Origin: a virus
Virus record (IMG/VR): IMGVR_UViG_3300043395_002709
Coordinates: 1-36,712 of that record
DNA length: 36,712 nt
Reading direction: 5' to 3' (one strand)
In this document: positions 19,801-27,237 of the stretch, one piece after another
Position numbering within the stretch: the first letter of the stretch is position 1
How the letters are laid out: every line of letters begins with the position of its first letter
The notes under the pieces: generated by a model
What the model saw: only the letters and a program-made list of their open reading frames with translations
The model's database searches: none
What the model was told of the DNA's origin: nothing
Position numbers and translations under genes: made by a program

Positions 19801-20816
19801 AAGACTGGAATACGCAAAGGGCACGGCAAGGACAACGACCACTAACTTGGAAACAATACCAATCGGGAGCTCGTTGGATGGGGGGTTTAGGTGATGCTGT
19901 CTCCCAAGAACTGAGAATGAAACCACCCGGTTCTGACTTAGTGATTGCAAACAGCAGCGAGACAATCATCCCTGCAGCTGGTGGAAACGCTGGTGGAATG
20001 GTGGCCCTTGTTGATGCCTTCCGAAACGGTTTGGCTGCTGTTGCAAACACGGTTCGGGTTGTTGGTGAAATGACTCGAAACACTACTGCTCAGTCAATGA
20101 CTTCTTTGAGGCTGGCTTACAATCAGGCAAGTCAAGCCCAGCAAAATAACCTCAACAAAATTAACCAGACTCTTATTGTTAATCAACAGCAAACAAATAC
20201 CCGTCTGGCCAAACTTGAAACCAAATTCTCAGCACCTGGCATGGGAAGTTTGGGTGGTGGAGGCGTTGCTGGCGTCGATGCGTTCTCTCCCATGGCGAGA
20301 GGCTATGGCCTCACAATGACAAGCGGTTTCCGCCCCGGCGACCCAGGCTGGCACGGTGTCAATCGCGCCCGCGATTATTCAAATGGAACGGGTCCGACTC
20401 CGCAGATGATGGCCTTTGCTCGCTTCCTGGCTTCAAATTATGGAAGAAATCTGAAGGAGCTGATTTACACGCCACTTGGCTTCGGAATCAAGAATGGTCA
20501 GAAAGTTGCGCCTTACGCCCGCGCAGCGCACTATAATCACGTTCACGTGGCCTATGCTTTAGGTGCGGGAATGCCTGCCTTCTTCTCAACACAGCAGGCA
20601 GCGAAGAACTGGGAGCGCAAAGCAACCCTCGGAAACGTCAAAGTTTCGTCGATAACTTCGAATTCTTCCGAAGGATTCGGAGGAACAGTCACTGTCAACG
20701 CACCGATCACAATCCACCAACAACCAGGTCAAAACTCCGAGCACCTTGCGGCTCTAGTTGCTGCGGAACTTTCCGCTGCAATTCGTCAAGCTCGTTCTTC
20801 TACAATGTACGTATAA
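16854..20816 (+). CDS. Tail tape measure protein with M15-like peptidase domain
   Basis: The 1320-residue protein is the longest gene of the tail module. It starts with a coiled coil (residues ~10-130), then a helical region with viral tape-measure character, a second coiled coil (~390-445), hydrophobic membrane-like stretches (PLMLLFVAGIFGPPLIGAVI around 600-640; Ala/Gly-rich ~640-790) and a Pro/Gln linker. At about 1135-1245 lies a peptidase M15-like domain: SGFRPGD, WHGVNRARDYS with His1167 and Asp1174 (H-x6-D), and HYNHVHVA with His1229/His1231 as further zinc ligands. This would cut peptidoglycan as DNA passes the cell wall. Tape measure length in phages sets tail length. A tail at the C-terminus is beta-rich. 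The family call is strong; the hydrolase part is by motif. Confidence 0.87.
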   Translation: MADNRTFTLIGKFDDQISKKLKEINKVFSEIRKSTEGFGSDVGKVSKSIGKMTSSLEDAGRAAGKVRDTVSQIGEGVKGLDGIGESLEAAARAAGRAQDEVLGIGEAAGRANRQADDLMNTLLKAEGLSKFGDAMAQGLNRGMNVVMNTVQKGAGVTAKLFKDAMDDEMADIKAASGMQGSFGLAGFKGDFRDAQRMYKAYDKTVAEMIRQSSAPTAKVVELQRYTLDTMGPLMLAAQGVKKGTAMKDIDPKKIEASAKQYGQFLEKAALFSQGTGSAGFRVAAGIEGLVTRGKIDTTIDFFTDNILLMKNLEKAGFAGRGQRTSDMMNATDAVRLKKMMEAFNASMSGESTKAMASSLTGSLQALQDTIFNPSVGILGMSVTFSTEEQKRANDAIRRIQNERIAAYQKELNNVKTTEARREQLRINIEQAEKTRDQLINEEVISTPFKAFSYAFSNIVRKLTEAINAIGPVWTNFAVAAIEVTNKVFGPLAEALGNVASNMRSKDPSKRMTQAEGFGRIVGEIFKTIGQIMGDIASMINDPNSAMGKAQSEFMKGFMSAFEKSPGGLKAAQDAISRGLSALIGKFFEFLWKAITFEPIRPLMLLFVAGIFGPPLIGAVIAGATPLIISAIGKMVVGSLGRGAGGGGAGGAAGLGAFITPGGARAARGIRGAAGFGRGLLGLAYSLAGRPGLRAGQAVGGALGGVGSAVGKVGRYVPGGALAFGALDAGMRMASGQDAGRAIGGAAATTIGATLGGILGQALIPIPGVGAAVGSIAGGIIGDKVGTFFMGPADAQAQAAEAQKLAADAMKSASEKYGPGAEGMGGIEALSRKFGGGVGFEKFLEGEKKAGRVTQQQYVEGRVLASQMKTLNVATDKVKTTQARLAEATGLSTGQQKKIAAELEIAKQKQKAAMDAITQQWSSMDSNNRVKILTSAGILASALQEAAAKIRGIRFQAPPPPQPVVPPGPQKATAPPNTQFADFQDWNTQRARQGQRPLTWKQYQSGARWMGGLGDAVSQELRMKPPGSDLVIANSSETIIPAAGGNAGGMVALVDAFRNGLAAVANTVRVVGEMTRNTTAQSMTSLRLAYNQASQAQQNNLNKINQTLIVNQQQTNTRLAKLETKFSAPGMGSLGGGGVAGVDAFSPMARGYGLTMTSGFRPGDPGWHGVNRARDYSNGTGPTPQMMAFARFLASNYGRNLKELIYTPLGFGIKNGQKVAPYARAAHYNHVHVAYALGAGMPAFFSTQQAAKNWERKATLGNVKVSSITSNSSEGFGGTVTVNAPITIHQQPGQNSEHLAALVAAELSAAIRQARSSTMYV

Positions 20817-20819
20817 ACC

Positions 20820-22250
20820 ATGGCAGGAAACCTAATTATCCCTCGCGTCGAAGTATACTGGGGCGACGTCAATTTAACCTCGTACAACAAAGACGGAGAT
20901 TACCCGAGGAATGAACCTCTGGTGTACAAAGTAGAGTGCATTTTACCTCAACAGTCCGATAACCCTAGCGGTTCGATGATGTGGGCACCTACCGCCCAGG
21001 CTTACAAGATTTACGAAGACTTGCTCAAAGAAAAAATTGACGCTCAAATCGTCACAACCTTCGGTTACCTTGGTAAGAAAAAAGTTTCCTTAGTCTGGAT
21101 GTGGGGCGGGAACCAGTATGTGTACGGAAACACAATGGGTCTCAAGGTTCACCTTCTTTCGGAGTTGAGCGGTTTAATCAACTCCACAGTTCGCAGTGTC
21201 TCAAACAATGCTGACAAGGCGATGACAATGAAAGACGCGATTAAAACAACTGAGAAGTTGTTTACCATAGACAAGTACAAGCTGGTAACTTACACTGAGA
21301 CTGCAAAAAAGGACCTAGAAAGCAATAAAATTCAAAACCAGTATGGGCGCGATCAAACATTTGTGTCTTCAATTAACAATATTGTCAAAGAAAACGGAAA
21401 CTACATCTTCTCCACAAATATCGTCTCAGACAAGGAAGTGACTGGAGGGGGTTCAATCACGGGGAGAGCGCAGACTGCGTCTAAGTTGGTAATCTTCACG
21501 CCATTCCAACACGAAGGAAATAAGGATACAGTCCTCGACGGTCAAAGCAGAGGGTATGACGAGTTTCCAGACCCGACAAAAAGGTACGGCTATTTGATTG
21601 GTCCGAGCCTGATTAACACGATGGAAAGATCGTACCAGTGGGCTCCTCCTCAGCAAGAAAATCTAGCAAGTCCCGCGAAAGATTCCACACCAACAAAGAC
21701 TAAGAAAAAGAAAGGTAAGGGCAAACCACCTGTCAATACCCAGCAAGAAAAAGCAGCTACTCCTAAAGGCGCCGTGATCAGTCCTGCTTCAGCGGCGCCA
21801 AATCCAGGTATTCGAGTGCAAAAGGACACTGTTGGCCCGGATAAAAAGATTCTAATGCAACAGGAAGCAGCTGCGAAACTTTCATTCAACACTTTCCTTG
21901 TACCCGCACTGGTTGGAATCAAACCCTACGATATCATTTACATTCCTAGCTTGAACGCAAGCGGACCTGAAGATATTGAGGACTGGATTGTTAACACAGT
22001 GGACTACAATCAAACGGATGGCGGGGTTGATATCAGCGTTACGGCCAGCAGAACATACGGAACGGGCGGAACTCTTATGAACTCGACTAGCGGTCAAAAA
22101 TTCCTCAACAAAGCGAAGACACTCAAAACACTTGAAAAGTGGGAAGAATATGCCTGGCTTATTACAGGGTCTACCGAAACAGTAGACACTACGGCAGACG
22201 TGGGGCAAGGCGCTGTGCAACAGCTACAGGTGGTGCCATTCCAGCAATGA
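20820..22250 (+). CDS. Putative baseplate hub / late control D-like tail protein
   Basis: A 476-residue protein that starts 3 bases after the tape measure stop. N-terminal MAGNLIIPRVEVYWGDVNLT is followed by a beta-rich domain with hub-like strands (IVTTFGYLGKKKVSLVWMW, MGLKVHLLSELSG), a helix-rich middle, a disordered Lys/Pro/Ala segment (~285-345) and a C-terminal domain (LVPALVGIKPYDIIYIPSL, WIVNTVDY, GGVDISVTASRTYG). Hub proteins of the gpD/gp27 type often follow the tape measure and end with such 'IxxVxHxxxxxG..t.l.a.R' strands. Hub identity is a contextual inference, moderately supported. Confidence 0.6.
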   Translation: MAGNLIIPRVEVYWGDVNLTSYNKDGDYPRNEPLVYKVECILPQQSDNPSGSMMWAPTAQAYKIYEDLLKEKIDAQIVTTFGYLGKKKVSLVWMWGGNQYVYGNTMGLKVHLLSELSGLINSTVRSVSNNADKAMTMKDAIKTTEKLFTIDKYKLVTYTETAKKDLESNKIQNQYGRDQTFVSSINNIVKENGNYIFSTNIVSDKEVTGGGSITGRAQTASKLVIFTPFQHEGNKDTVLDGQSRGYDEFPDPTKRYGYLIGPSLINTMERSYQWAPPQQENLASPAKDSTPTKTKKKKGKGKPPVNTQQEKAATPKGAVISPASAAPNPGIRVQKDTVGPDKKILMQQEAAAKLSFNTFLVPALVGIKPYDIIYIPSLNASGPEDIEDWIVNTVDYNQTDGGVDISVTASRTYGTGGTLMNSTSGQKFLNKAKTLKTLEKWEEYAWLITGSTETVDTTADVGQGAVQQLQVVPFQQ

Positions 22251-22251
22251 G

Positions 22252-22278
22252 TTTACCCGGCGGGTGAGTCGCTATAGT
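22252..22278 (+). promoter_or_regulatory. Sigma70-like promoter (TTTACC-N15-TATAGT)
   Basis: TTTACC (22252-22257) and TATAGT (22273-22278), spacer 15, directly after the stop of the tail hub gene. It nearly repeats the site at 10931 (TTTACCC...CTATAGTGA). Predicted start near 22285 would leave a leader of about 50 bases before the ATG at 22335. Confidence 0.6.
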
Positions 22279-22334
22279 GAGGTTGAATGCGCTGACAACA
22301 GGGTCAGACTACCGCATTCTTACTGAGACTCAAA

Positions 22335-23303
22335 ATGGCTACTCAAACTTTCAAAATCAGCCCCAACCTCGACGAGCGCAATCGTGCTCGGCTCGAAAGC
22401 AAAAGCTACAGCAGGGCATACACTGACATTCCGAACTCGGCTCTTCCAGAGAGTCTGCGAGTTGCTCTCAATGCGATCTTCAAGGCTCTGACCGGCGAAG
22501 ATCTGGAAGAATCTGGAAGCACTTTTACCGTCCGAGCTGACGCTAACGGTGTGTTCAAGCGCCTTTACTCCCCTACCGTATTCTCGACCGAAGAAAAAGG
22601 TCTGGTAATTCGCTGGGGTGATCGGGACATTCCTTTGGATGTTCAACCCGGTAAGATTGGCACTGCCTTTGCTCCGAAAGGAACCAAATTTGCCTTCAAA
22701 GAAGAGCAAATCGGCAAGTTCACTGAGCCCGTGCTGAGTGTTTCGACCACTTCTGAAGGAACTCTGTACACACTGCCGATTCCTGTCCGGTCTGCTGACT
22801 ACGAGGACAAGATCAGCGCCGACCTGCTTGACCTGCTTCTGGATGAAAACCCGGAAGCTATTGCCGAGAAGATTCAAGTCGCTTCGGATCTTTCCAAGCG
22901 CGGCGAAAGCTCTGGCGAGCGGATGGTTGGTCCTTTCGTTAAGGTTGCCCACCTGCCGATTGGTGACTACAAGATTACCACTTACCGTAAGAAGGAAGGT
23001 GGTCAATACGGGACTGACTACTACCTGCAAGCTCAGGTGGTTGAGCCGTTCACCGCTCCTGTTCGCACTCAAGTTGATGGGGAGTGGGAAGATGTGGATA
23101 CCGAAGTGTCCGACTGGTGCATCGTTCGTCCTAATAACGCTCTGAAGAAAACACTGGCAGCAGAGCCGATTATCAGCCTTGACGCTCCTGCAGTTCTTCG
23201 CGTGGTTGAACACGGCGAATACAACGGTTTCCCGACCGCAAAGTGCCAACTGAAGGTTGCAGCATTCGCTGAAGACCCCGACAGCTTCGCTCTGGACTTC
23301 TGA
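22335..23303 (+). CDS. Abundant DNA-metabolism protein, candidate ssDNA-binding protein
   Basis: A 322-residue protein with its own promoter upstream and an intrinsic terminator directly after it, so it is a single-gene transcription unit. It is a beta-rich sequence (ISADLLDLLL, ERMVGPFVKVAHLPIGDYKI, TTYRKKEGGQYGTDYYLQAQ, WCIVRPNN) with a charged C-terminal tail EDPDSFALDF. An acidic tail ending in an aromatic residue is typical of phage and bacterial ssDNA-binding proteins such as T7 gp2.5 and E. coli SSB, where it docks replication partners. It sits next to the helicase and an HNH endonuclease. I see no OB-fold signature by eye, so SSB is a hypothesis. Confidence 0.6.
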   Translation: MATQTFKISPNLDERNRARLESKSYSRAYTDIPNSALPESLRVALNAIFKALTGEDLEESGSTFTVRADANGVFKRLYSPTVFSTEEKGLVIRWGDRDIPLDVQPGKIGTAFAPKGTKFAFKEEQIGKFTEPVLSVSTTSEGTLYTLPIPVRSADYEDKISADLLDLLLDENPEAIAEKIQVASDLSKRGESSGERMVGPFVKVAHLPIGDYKITTYRKKEGGQYGTDYYLQAQVVEPFTAPVRTQVDGEWEDVDTEVSDWCIVRPNNALKKTLAAEPIISLDAPAVLRVVEHGEYNGFPTAKCQLKVAAFAEDPDSFALDF

Positions 23304-23317
23304 AGTCTTTGAAATCT

Positions 23318-23345
23318 GCCCTGGCCTTACCGGCTGGGGCTTTTT
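23318..23345 (+). terminator. Rho-independent terminator
   Basis: A 9-bp stem GCCCTGGCC (23318-23326) / GGCTGGGGC (23332-23340), including two G-U pairs, with a TTACC loop, followed by TTTTT (23341-23345). It lies 15 bases after the stop at 23303 and ends the single-gene unit. Confidence 0.8.
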
Positions 23346-23371
23346 GCTCTGCTAGCTGAGCACTTTACGAT

Positions 23372-23878
23372 ATGAATCACATCCACCACGTTGTACCTAG
23401 ATCTCGGGGAGGGACTGAGGAACCTGAGAATCTTGTTGAGATTGACTTTATTGAACATGCTCGCCTTCACGCTGAGGACTTCCTAGCTGGAGGACCCCGG
23501 TTTGACTTTAGGCACGCTGGTTGGCCGCATTTAGATTCCCTCTTGCGTCAGAAAGTGCTGGAGAAGGCTTCGGAGCACTCTAAGACAATTAGCGGGCCAG
23601 CGGGAGGTGCTGCCTTAACCTTTGAACAAAGGTCAGCAGCAGGGAAGAAAGGAGGGCCGATAGGGGCAAAGAACCAGCCCCTCGAGGTCCGTATTGCCAA
23701 TGGGAAGAAAGGCGTTCAAACACGAATTGAAAAATACGGAACACCCTTCGTAAGCAAGTTCGACCTGAATACCCAGTTTAGATGCCCTTGCTGCGGCTAT
23801 ACTGGTAATGCGGGAAATGTGACTCGTCATCTTAACGCAAAATCCAACGACTGCGTTGGTAAAAAACAACCTCTATAA
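23372..23878 (+). CDS. HNH homing endonuclease with NUMOD-like and zinc-finger segments
   Basis: The 168-residue product begins directly with the HNH motif: IHHVVPRSRGGTEEPENLVE and IEHARLHAEDF supply H-H, the central Asn and the final His (H..(x)..N..H..H). The middle (SAAGKKGGPIGAKNQ, ANGKKGVQTR) resembles the short Gly-Lys-rich NUMOD modules that help such nucleases bind DNA. The C-terminus has CPCCGYTGNAGNVTRHLN and a last Cys, a CxxC...H...C zinc-finger-like unit. Free-standing homing endonucleases of this type are common in phages. It is inserted between the SSB-like unit and the helicase gene and has only a 17-base gap before the helicase. Confidence 0.85.
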   Translation: MNHIHHVVPRSRGGTEEPENLVEIDFIEHARLHAEDFLAGGPRFDFRHAGWPHLDSLLRQKVLEKASEHSKTISGPAGGAALTFEQRSAAGKKGGPIGAKNQPLEVRIANGKKGVQTRIEKYGTPFVSKFDLNTQFRCPCCGYTGNAGNVTRHLNAKSNDCVGKKQPL

Positions 23879-23895
23879 ACAACAGGAGAAAAAAA

Positions 23896-25884
23896 TTGGC
23901 TGATCCGTTTTCTGGAGCTGCAGGCACCACGAAACAAGAAATTGATATTCTCGGAAAAGCAAAAGAGAAAACCCGAGCGCGATCGTTCAAATCTTCAAAC
24001 AAAAAGGCAGACGAGGAAGAAAAGAAGGCACCAGTAAAAGTCTCAGAGTTGTATAAGACCGGAATCGCCCTATTGGAGTCGAAAGGCTTCCGTATTGAAC
24101 TCGATGAAAATGGCGATCACATTAACCATCGCATCTTACTTCCCCAACCTCCTGAACAAATTAAGGGAATCAAATATCCAAACACTTTTGAGCCTCTGCA
24201 AGATATCTGCACTGACGCTCACTTTGAAGGAATCGAGTCAGTATTTCATCCGGATAAAGTCGATCCGGAAGTTCGAACTTTCTGGGAACCCTTGTTCCGC
24301 CCCAAGGCAGGGGATAGCGATCTCTCGTCCTTCACCGAGCGCCTGCTCAAGATGAAGCGGGTTAACCAGGCTAAAAATATTCACCAAACACTCAATTATG
24401 GACACACCTTTGACCCAGTTGGCAGGTGGGGTGGCCAACCTGTTCTTAACCCTCGCATCTGGGTTCCTGACAGGGATTGGTTTGACCCTGCGCTTCGGGC
24501 GGTCACTTTTTCTGATATTTTCACAATCTTCCCCGAAGCCGAGCAAGAAATGCTCCGACTCATCTTGGGAAGGGTTGGTGTCGGTCGCGCCAACCATTTA
24601 CCACCAGGGAGAACCCAACCAGTCGATCATACTGCGCGAATGGCCGGTGTCATCGTGGGGAAAGACGCAGGTCTCGGAAAATCCACCCTGTTTAATGGAC
24701 TCACAGCTGCACTGCAACGTTGTGGTTTCGTCACCCACACCTTCAAATCTACCGAAGATCGATTCGGACTCAAAGCAGCAGCCCTCAGCGACATCGCGTA
24801 CAAAGACGACACGAGTCTCACGAGCCTCAAAAAGTTCCTCGCAGCCGAAGAAACCAAAATCCTGATTACTAACGGCCTGTTTCAAGTTGAGGAGAAGTTT
24901 CAAAATGCTGAGCAGATTTGGCCGAAGACTGTTATCTTGGTTAACTCAAACGACTGGAATAGCAAATTCGCCTACGACCTTGATCCAGGCATTATTGACC
25001 GAATCAAGATCATATCGACCTACCGTGAATACGAGGTTGCCAAGAATCGGGACAATCTGGAAGGAACCGTTTCGGAGGGCTCACCGGATCTCCGTCCACG
25101 GGCACATATCCCGTACCTTGCGGACAAACTCGGGGTCAGTCAGGAGGCGCTTTATCTTTGGTGCTTGCGGTTGGCAACTGACCGATTCTGGGAGGTCATC
25201 AACGACACTCGTGACCCTTCAATTAACCGGCTCCAGGTCGAGGTCCGGTACTGGACGACGCGGCAGAGGATCCGCTTCAAGGCGGATGTTACACAGGCAC
25301 TCGTCAATGGAATGGCATTCGCGTGGATGCTCCGGACAGGAGACACGGAAATCCCTGAGCTTACGCCGGAAATGCTTCAAGAATGTCTCGACCACTTCTA
25401 CTTCCTCGGAGTTGACCCGTCGGGCCTTCGCTTGATGAGCAAGATGAAAAAACAGTGGGAAGCAGCGGGTAGACCTTCCACACACTACTACCAAGGTTTT
25501 CGAGAGATTCGTTGGGAGTCGATCAAGAAAGCCGTCACTTACTACGAACAGTTTGGCCGAAACTCAACCGGAAACAACACTGCAGCCGAAGTGATTAAAG
25601 ATATCATGGAAAAGCTGGTAATGCGTGATGGCTTTAAGATTGGTGGCTCCGCTAACTACGTGATCGAGAACTGGGAAAACATGCGTCACGCGAGCGAAGA
25701 ATTGCAGATGGAGGGCAAAGAACTTATCGAGGAAATCGAGGAGTTCGATCGAATTCGTCTGACGAACACGGAGGAACGATGCTATGATAAGTGGCTTGAA
25801 AATAAGCACTACTCACCTGATCGCGCTGAGAAGTTCCGTTCTGTTGCACGCGAAAAGCTGATCCGCCTGGAAACTATCTCCTGA
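23896..25884 (+). CDS. SF3/D5-like replicative helicase (P-loop NTPase)
   Basis: A 662-residue protein translated from TTG 23896, which is supported by AGGAG (23884-23888) 7 bases upstream. An acidic/basic disordered N-terminus (residues ~1-50) precedes a helical region. The ATPase core has a Walker A GKDAGLGKST (residues 255-264), a Walker B-like DIAYKDD (299-305) and a sensor-type VILVNSND around residue 350, then D-x-x-x-x-D-R (LDPGIIDRIK). This order matches superfamily 3/D5-type helicases, which load on origins or forks, rather than DnaB-type gp41. No primase signature is seen. It carries an acidic helical C-terminus (EELQMEGKELIEEIEEFDRI). The neighbours are nuclease and nucleotide genes, which fits a replication role. 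Confidence 0.75.
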   Translation: MADPFSGAAGTTKQEIDILGKAKEKTRARSFKSSNKKADEEEKKAPVKVSELYKTGIALLESKGFRIELDENGDHINHRILLPQPPEQIKGIKYPNTFEPLQDICTDAHFEGIESVFHPDKVDPEVRTFWEPLFRPKAGDSDLSSFTERLLKMKRVNQAKNIHQTLNYGHTFDPVGRWGGQPVLNPRIWVPDRDWFDPALRAVTFSDIFTIFPEAEQEMLRLILGRVGVGRANHLPPGRTQPVDHTARMAGVIVGKDAGLGKSTLFNGLTAALQRCGFVTHTFKSTEDRFGLKAAALSDIAYKDDTSLTSLKKFLAAEETKILITNGLFQVEEKFQNAEQIWPKTVILVNSNDWNSKFAYDLDPGIIDRIKIISTYREYEVAKNRDNLEGTVSEGSPDLRPRAHIPYLADKLGVSQEALYLWCLRLATDRFWEVINDTRDPSINRLQVEVRYWTTRQRIRFKADVTQALVNGMAFAWMLRTGDTEIPELTPEMLQECLDHFYFLGVDPSGLRLMSKMKKQWEAAGRPSTHYYQGFREIRWESIKKAVTYYEQFGRNSTGNNTAAEVIKDIMEKLVMRDGFKIGGSANYVIENWENMRHASEELQMEGKELIEEIEEFDRIRLTNTEERCYDKWLENKHYSPDRAEKFRSVAREKLIRLETIS

Positions 25885-25894
25885 GGGTATAACT

Positions 25895-26278
25895 ATGATT
25901 GTAACTAACTCTCTCGAGATTACCACGGTGGACGCATTTTCTTATGAGTGTCAGAAACAAGCAAGACTAAAAGCCCAACTGGAGTCAGAGGGCTTTACTT
26001 GTTGTGATGACCCGGCAAACCTTTACGACAAGATCGGCACTGTTCAGGAAATTGAATGCCTTTGCGAACAGTATACACCTCGCCTTCTTGCCAAGTTATA
26101 TGCGAAAGGCACAGAGAGTCTCGAGCATTCCTTCTTTCTTTGCCCCCTGTGGCAGATCATTAAGTTCAACTACGTGATTCCTCAGCCAGGAGAGTACTTC
26201 ACTGCGAAATACGTGGTTGGTATTCGGAGAGTCGGTGAGAACGTCTTCGTTCCTTCCTTGCGTCTTCCTTTGACATGA
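25895..26278 (+). CDS. Hypothetical protein downstream of helicase
   Basis: A 127-residue protein with six Cys (including FTCCDD and IECLCEQY) and an N-terminal helical region followed by a mixed segment (FNYVIPQPGEYFTAKYVVGI). No domain recognised. It begins 11 bases after the helicase stop and its own stop overlaps the next ATG, so it belongs to that operon. The start is the first ATG. Confidence 0.55.
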   Translation: MIVTNSLEITTVDAFSYECQKQARLKAQLESEGFTCCDDPANLYDKIGTVQEIECLCEQYTPRLLAKLYAKGTESLEHSFFLCPLWQIIKFNYVIPQPGEYFTAKYVVGIRRVGENVFVPSLRLPLT

Positions 26279-26694
26279 GCTACGAATTCCTCAGCAGCAA
26301 CACTGCCGACGCTCCTACACCGATTAGTAGTGCCGGTGAGCCTACCCAGGGCTATCGAAACGCTGCTGGGGAATTTGACCTGAAGAAGTCTCTGGACCGC
26401 AAAGTAAAGTCTAGAAAAGATCAAGACATTTCCGCGTTCTCTGAAGATGACGCAGTCAAGCGTTACTACGGAGACTTTTCGATCGAGTCGAAGAGAAATG
26501 CGAGAGACTTACTTCGCACGCACCCTGAGTTTGGTCAAAAAGATCAAATGAGAATGAACCGAGTGGGTAATAACACCCGCGAGGTTCTACCGCACGATCC
26601 AACCAAAACGGTGGAAAACGGTGGGCACATTGTTTACCAAGATCAACCGCAAACCTCTCAGAAAAAGTACAACAATGACGCAAAAACACACTGA
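26275..26694 (+). CDS. Hypothetical hydrophilic protein
   Basis: 139 residues, charged and probably disordered (QGYRNAAGEFDLKKSLDRKV, KSRKDQD, then a helical SIESKRNARDLLRTHPEF). The start ATG overlaps the previous stop (ATGA) and the end overlaps the next gene by 20 bases. No known domain. High Lys/Arg/Asp and few hydrophobic residues would suit a nucleic-acid-binding or scaffold-like accessory protein. Confidence 0.55.
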   Translation: MSYEFLSSNTADAPTPISSAGEPTQGYRNAAGEFDLKKSLDRKVKSRKDQDISAFSEDDAVKRYYGDFSIESKRNARDLLRTHPEFGQKDQMRMNRVGNNTREVLPHDPTKTVENGGHIVYQDQPQTSQKKYNNDAKTH

Positions 26695-27187
26695 TCCGTT
26701 TACATTTCTACGAAACCTAGTTACAAAGAAAGGAAAAAGTGATCTCCTTGGGGTTTACCTTACAGGCGTTAATGTTGTCGCTGACGCAACCGCCGATTAC
26801 GGGTACGAGGTTAACCTAAATCAAGTAGAAAAATCCTTAGAGCAAGTTCTGAGCAAAGAGGAAACAGCTTGGAACAAAACTCTGGTTGGAACGAGGAGAA
26901 ACTCGGACGAAATTGTTCACGCATTCTCGTTTGAGCGGGGCGAGGAACTCATCACCGTATATTTCATCTCCGAAGGGCATGAAATGTCCGCGATGGTTTT
27001 CATTCCAACGCTTTTGGTGACTGAGTTCGTAACAGAAGTTGCCTTTTACAGTGAAATTCTACGGCGAGTGGGGTATTTCGCGGGTAAAACCCCTACCAGC
27101 GTCAAATTTACACTCGGCGCTGCGTTTATGGACTGGGATGAACTCGTCGAACAGGGCTGTGCCCGTGAGGTTGACGTGGGGTTCTAG
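26675..27187 (+). CDS. Hypothetical protein with weak ThyA-like pattern
   Basis: 170 residues from ATG 26675. The N-terminal DPFTFLRNLVTKKG is followed by strands and helices; the C-terminal half (ELITVYFISEGHEMSAMVFI, then TEVAFYSEILRRVGYFAGK, FTLGAAFMDWDELVEQ) loosely echoes the end of thymidylate synthase ThyA (QRS..., A..LA...G...G, GD.H.Y..H.EQ). The ThyA catalytic Cys and RRxxxS-type residues are absent, so it cannot be a normal synthase. It is best treated as unknown. It overlaps the preceding gene by 20 bases. Confidence 0.5.
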   Translation: MTQKHTDPFTFLRNLVTKKGKSDLLGVYLTGVNVVADATADYGYEVNLNQVEKSLEQVLSKEETAWNKTLVGTRRNSDEIVHAFSFERGEELITVYFISEGHEMSAMVFIPTLLVTEFVTEVAFYSEILRRVGYFAGKTPTSVKFTLGAAFMDWDELVEQGCAREVDVGF

Positions 27188-27188
27188 G

Positions 27189-27216
27189 TTTACCGACCGC
27201 CCCAGCCCCCTATGCT
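27189..27216 (+). promoter_or_regulatory. Sigma70-like promoter (TTTACC-N16-TATGCT)
   Basis: TTTACC (27189-27194) and TATGCT (27211-27216), spacer 16, in the 50-base gap before mazG. It continues the TTTAC-type series found elsewhere in the window; the -10 is weaker here. Confidence 0.45.
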
Positions 27217-27237
27217 AAAACCGACTACCACTTCAAC

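Noticed and set aside
22320-23249. Long 309-residue antisense frame opposite the SSB-like gene
   Set aside because: It lies completely across a gene with promoter, terminator and good codon structure; the product is compositionally a shadow with no recognisable domain.
23346-23371. Possible -10 (TACGAT) before the HNH gene
   Set aside because: No acceptable -35 at correct spacing, and it directly follows a terminator; evidence too weak to list.
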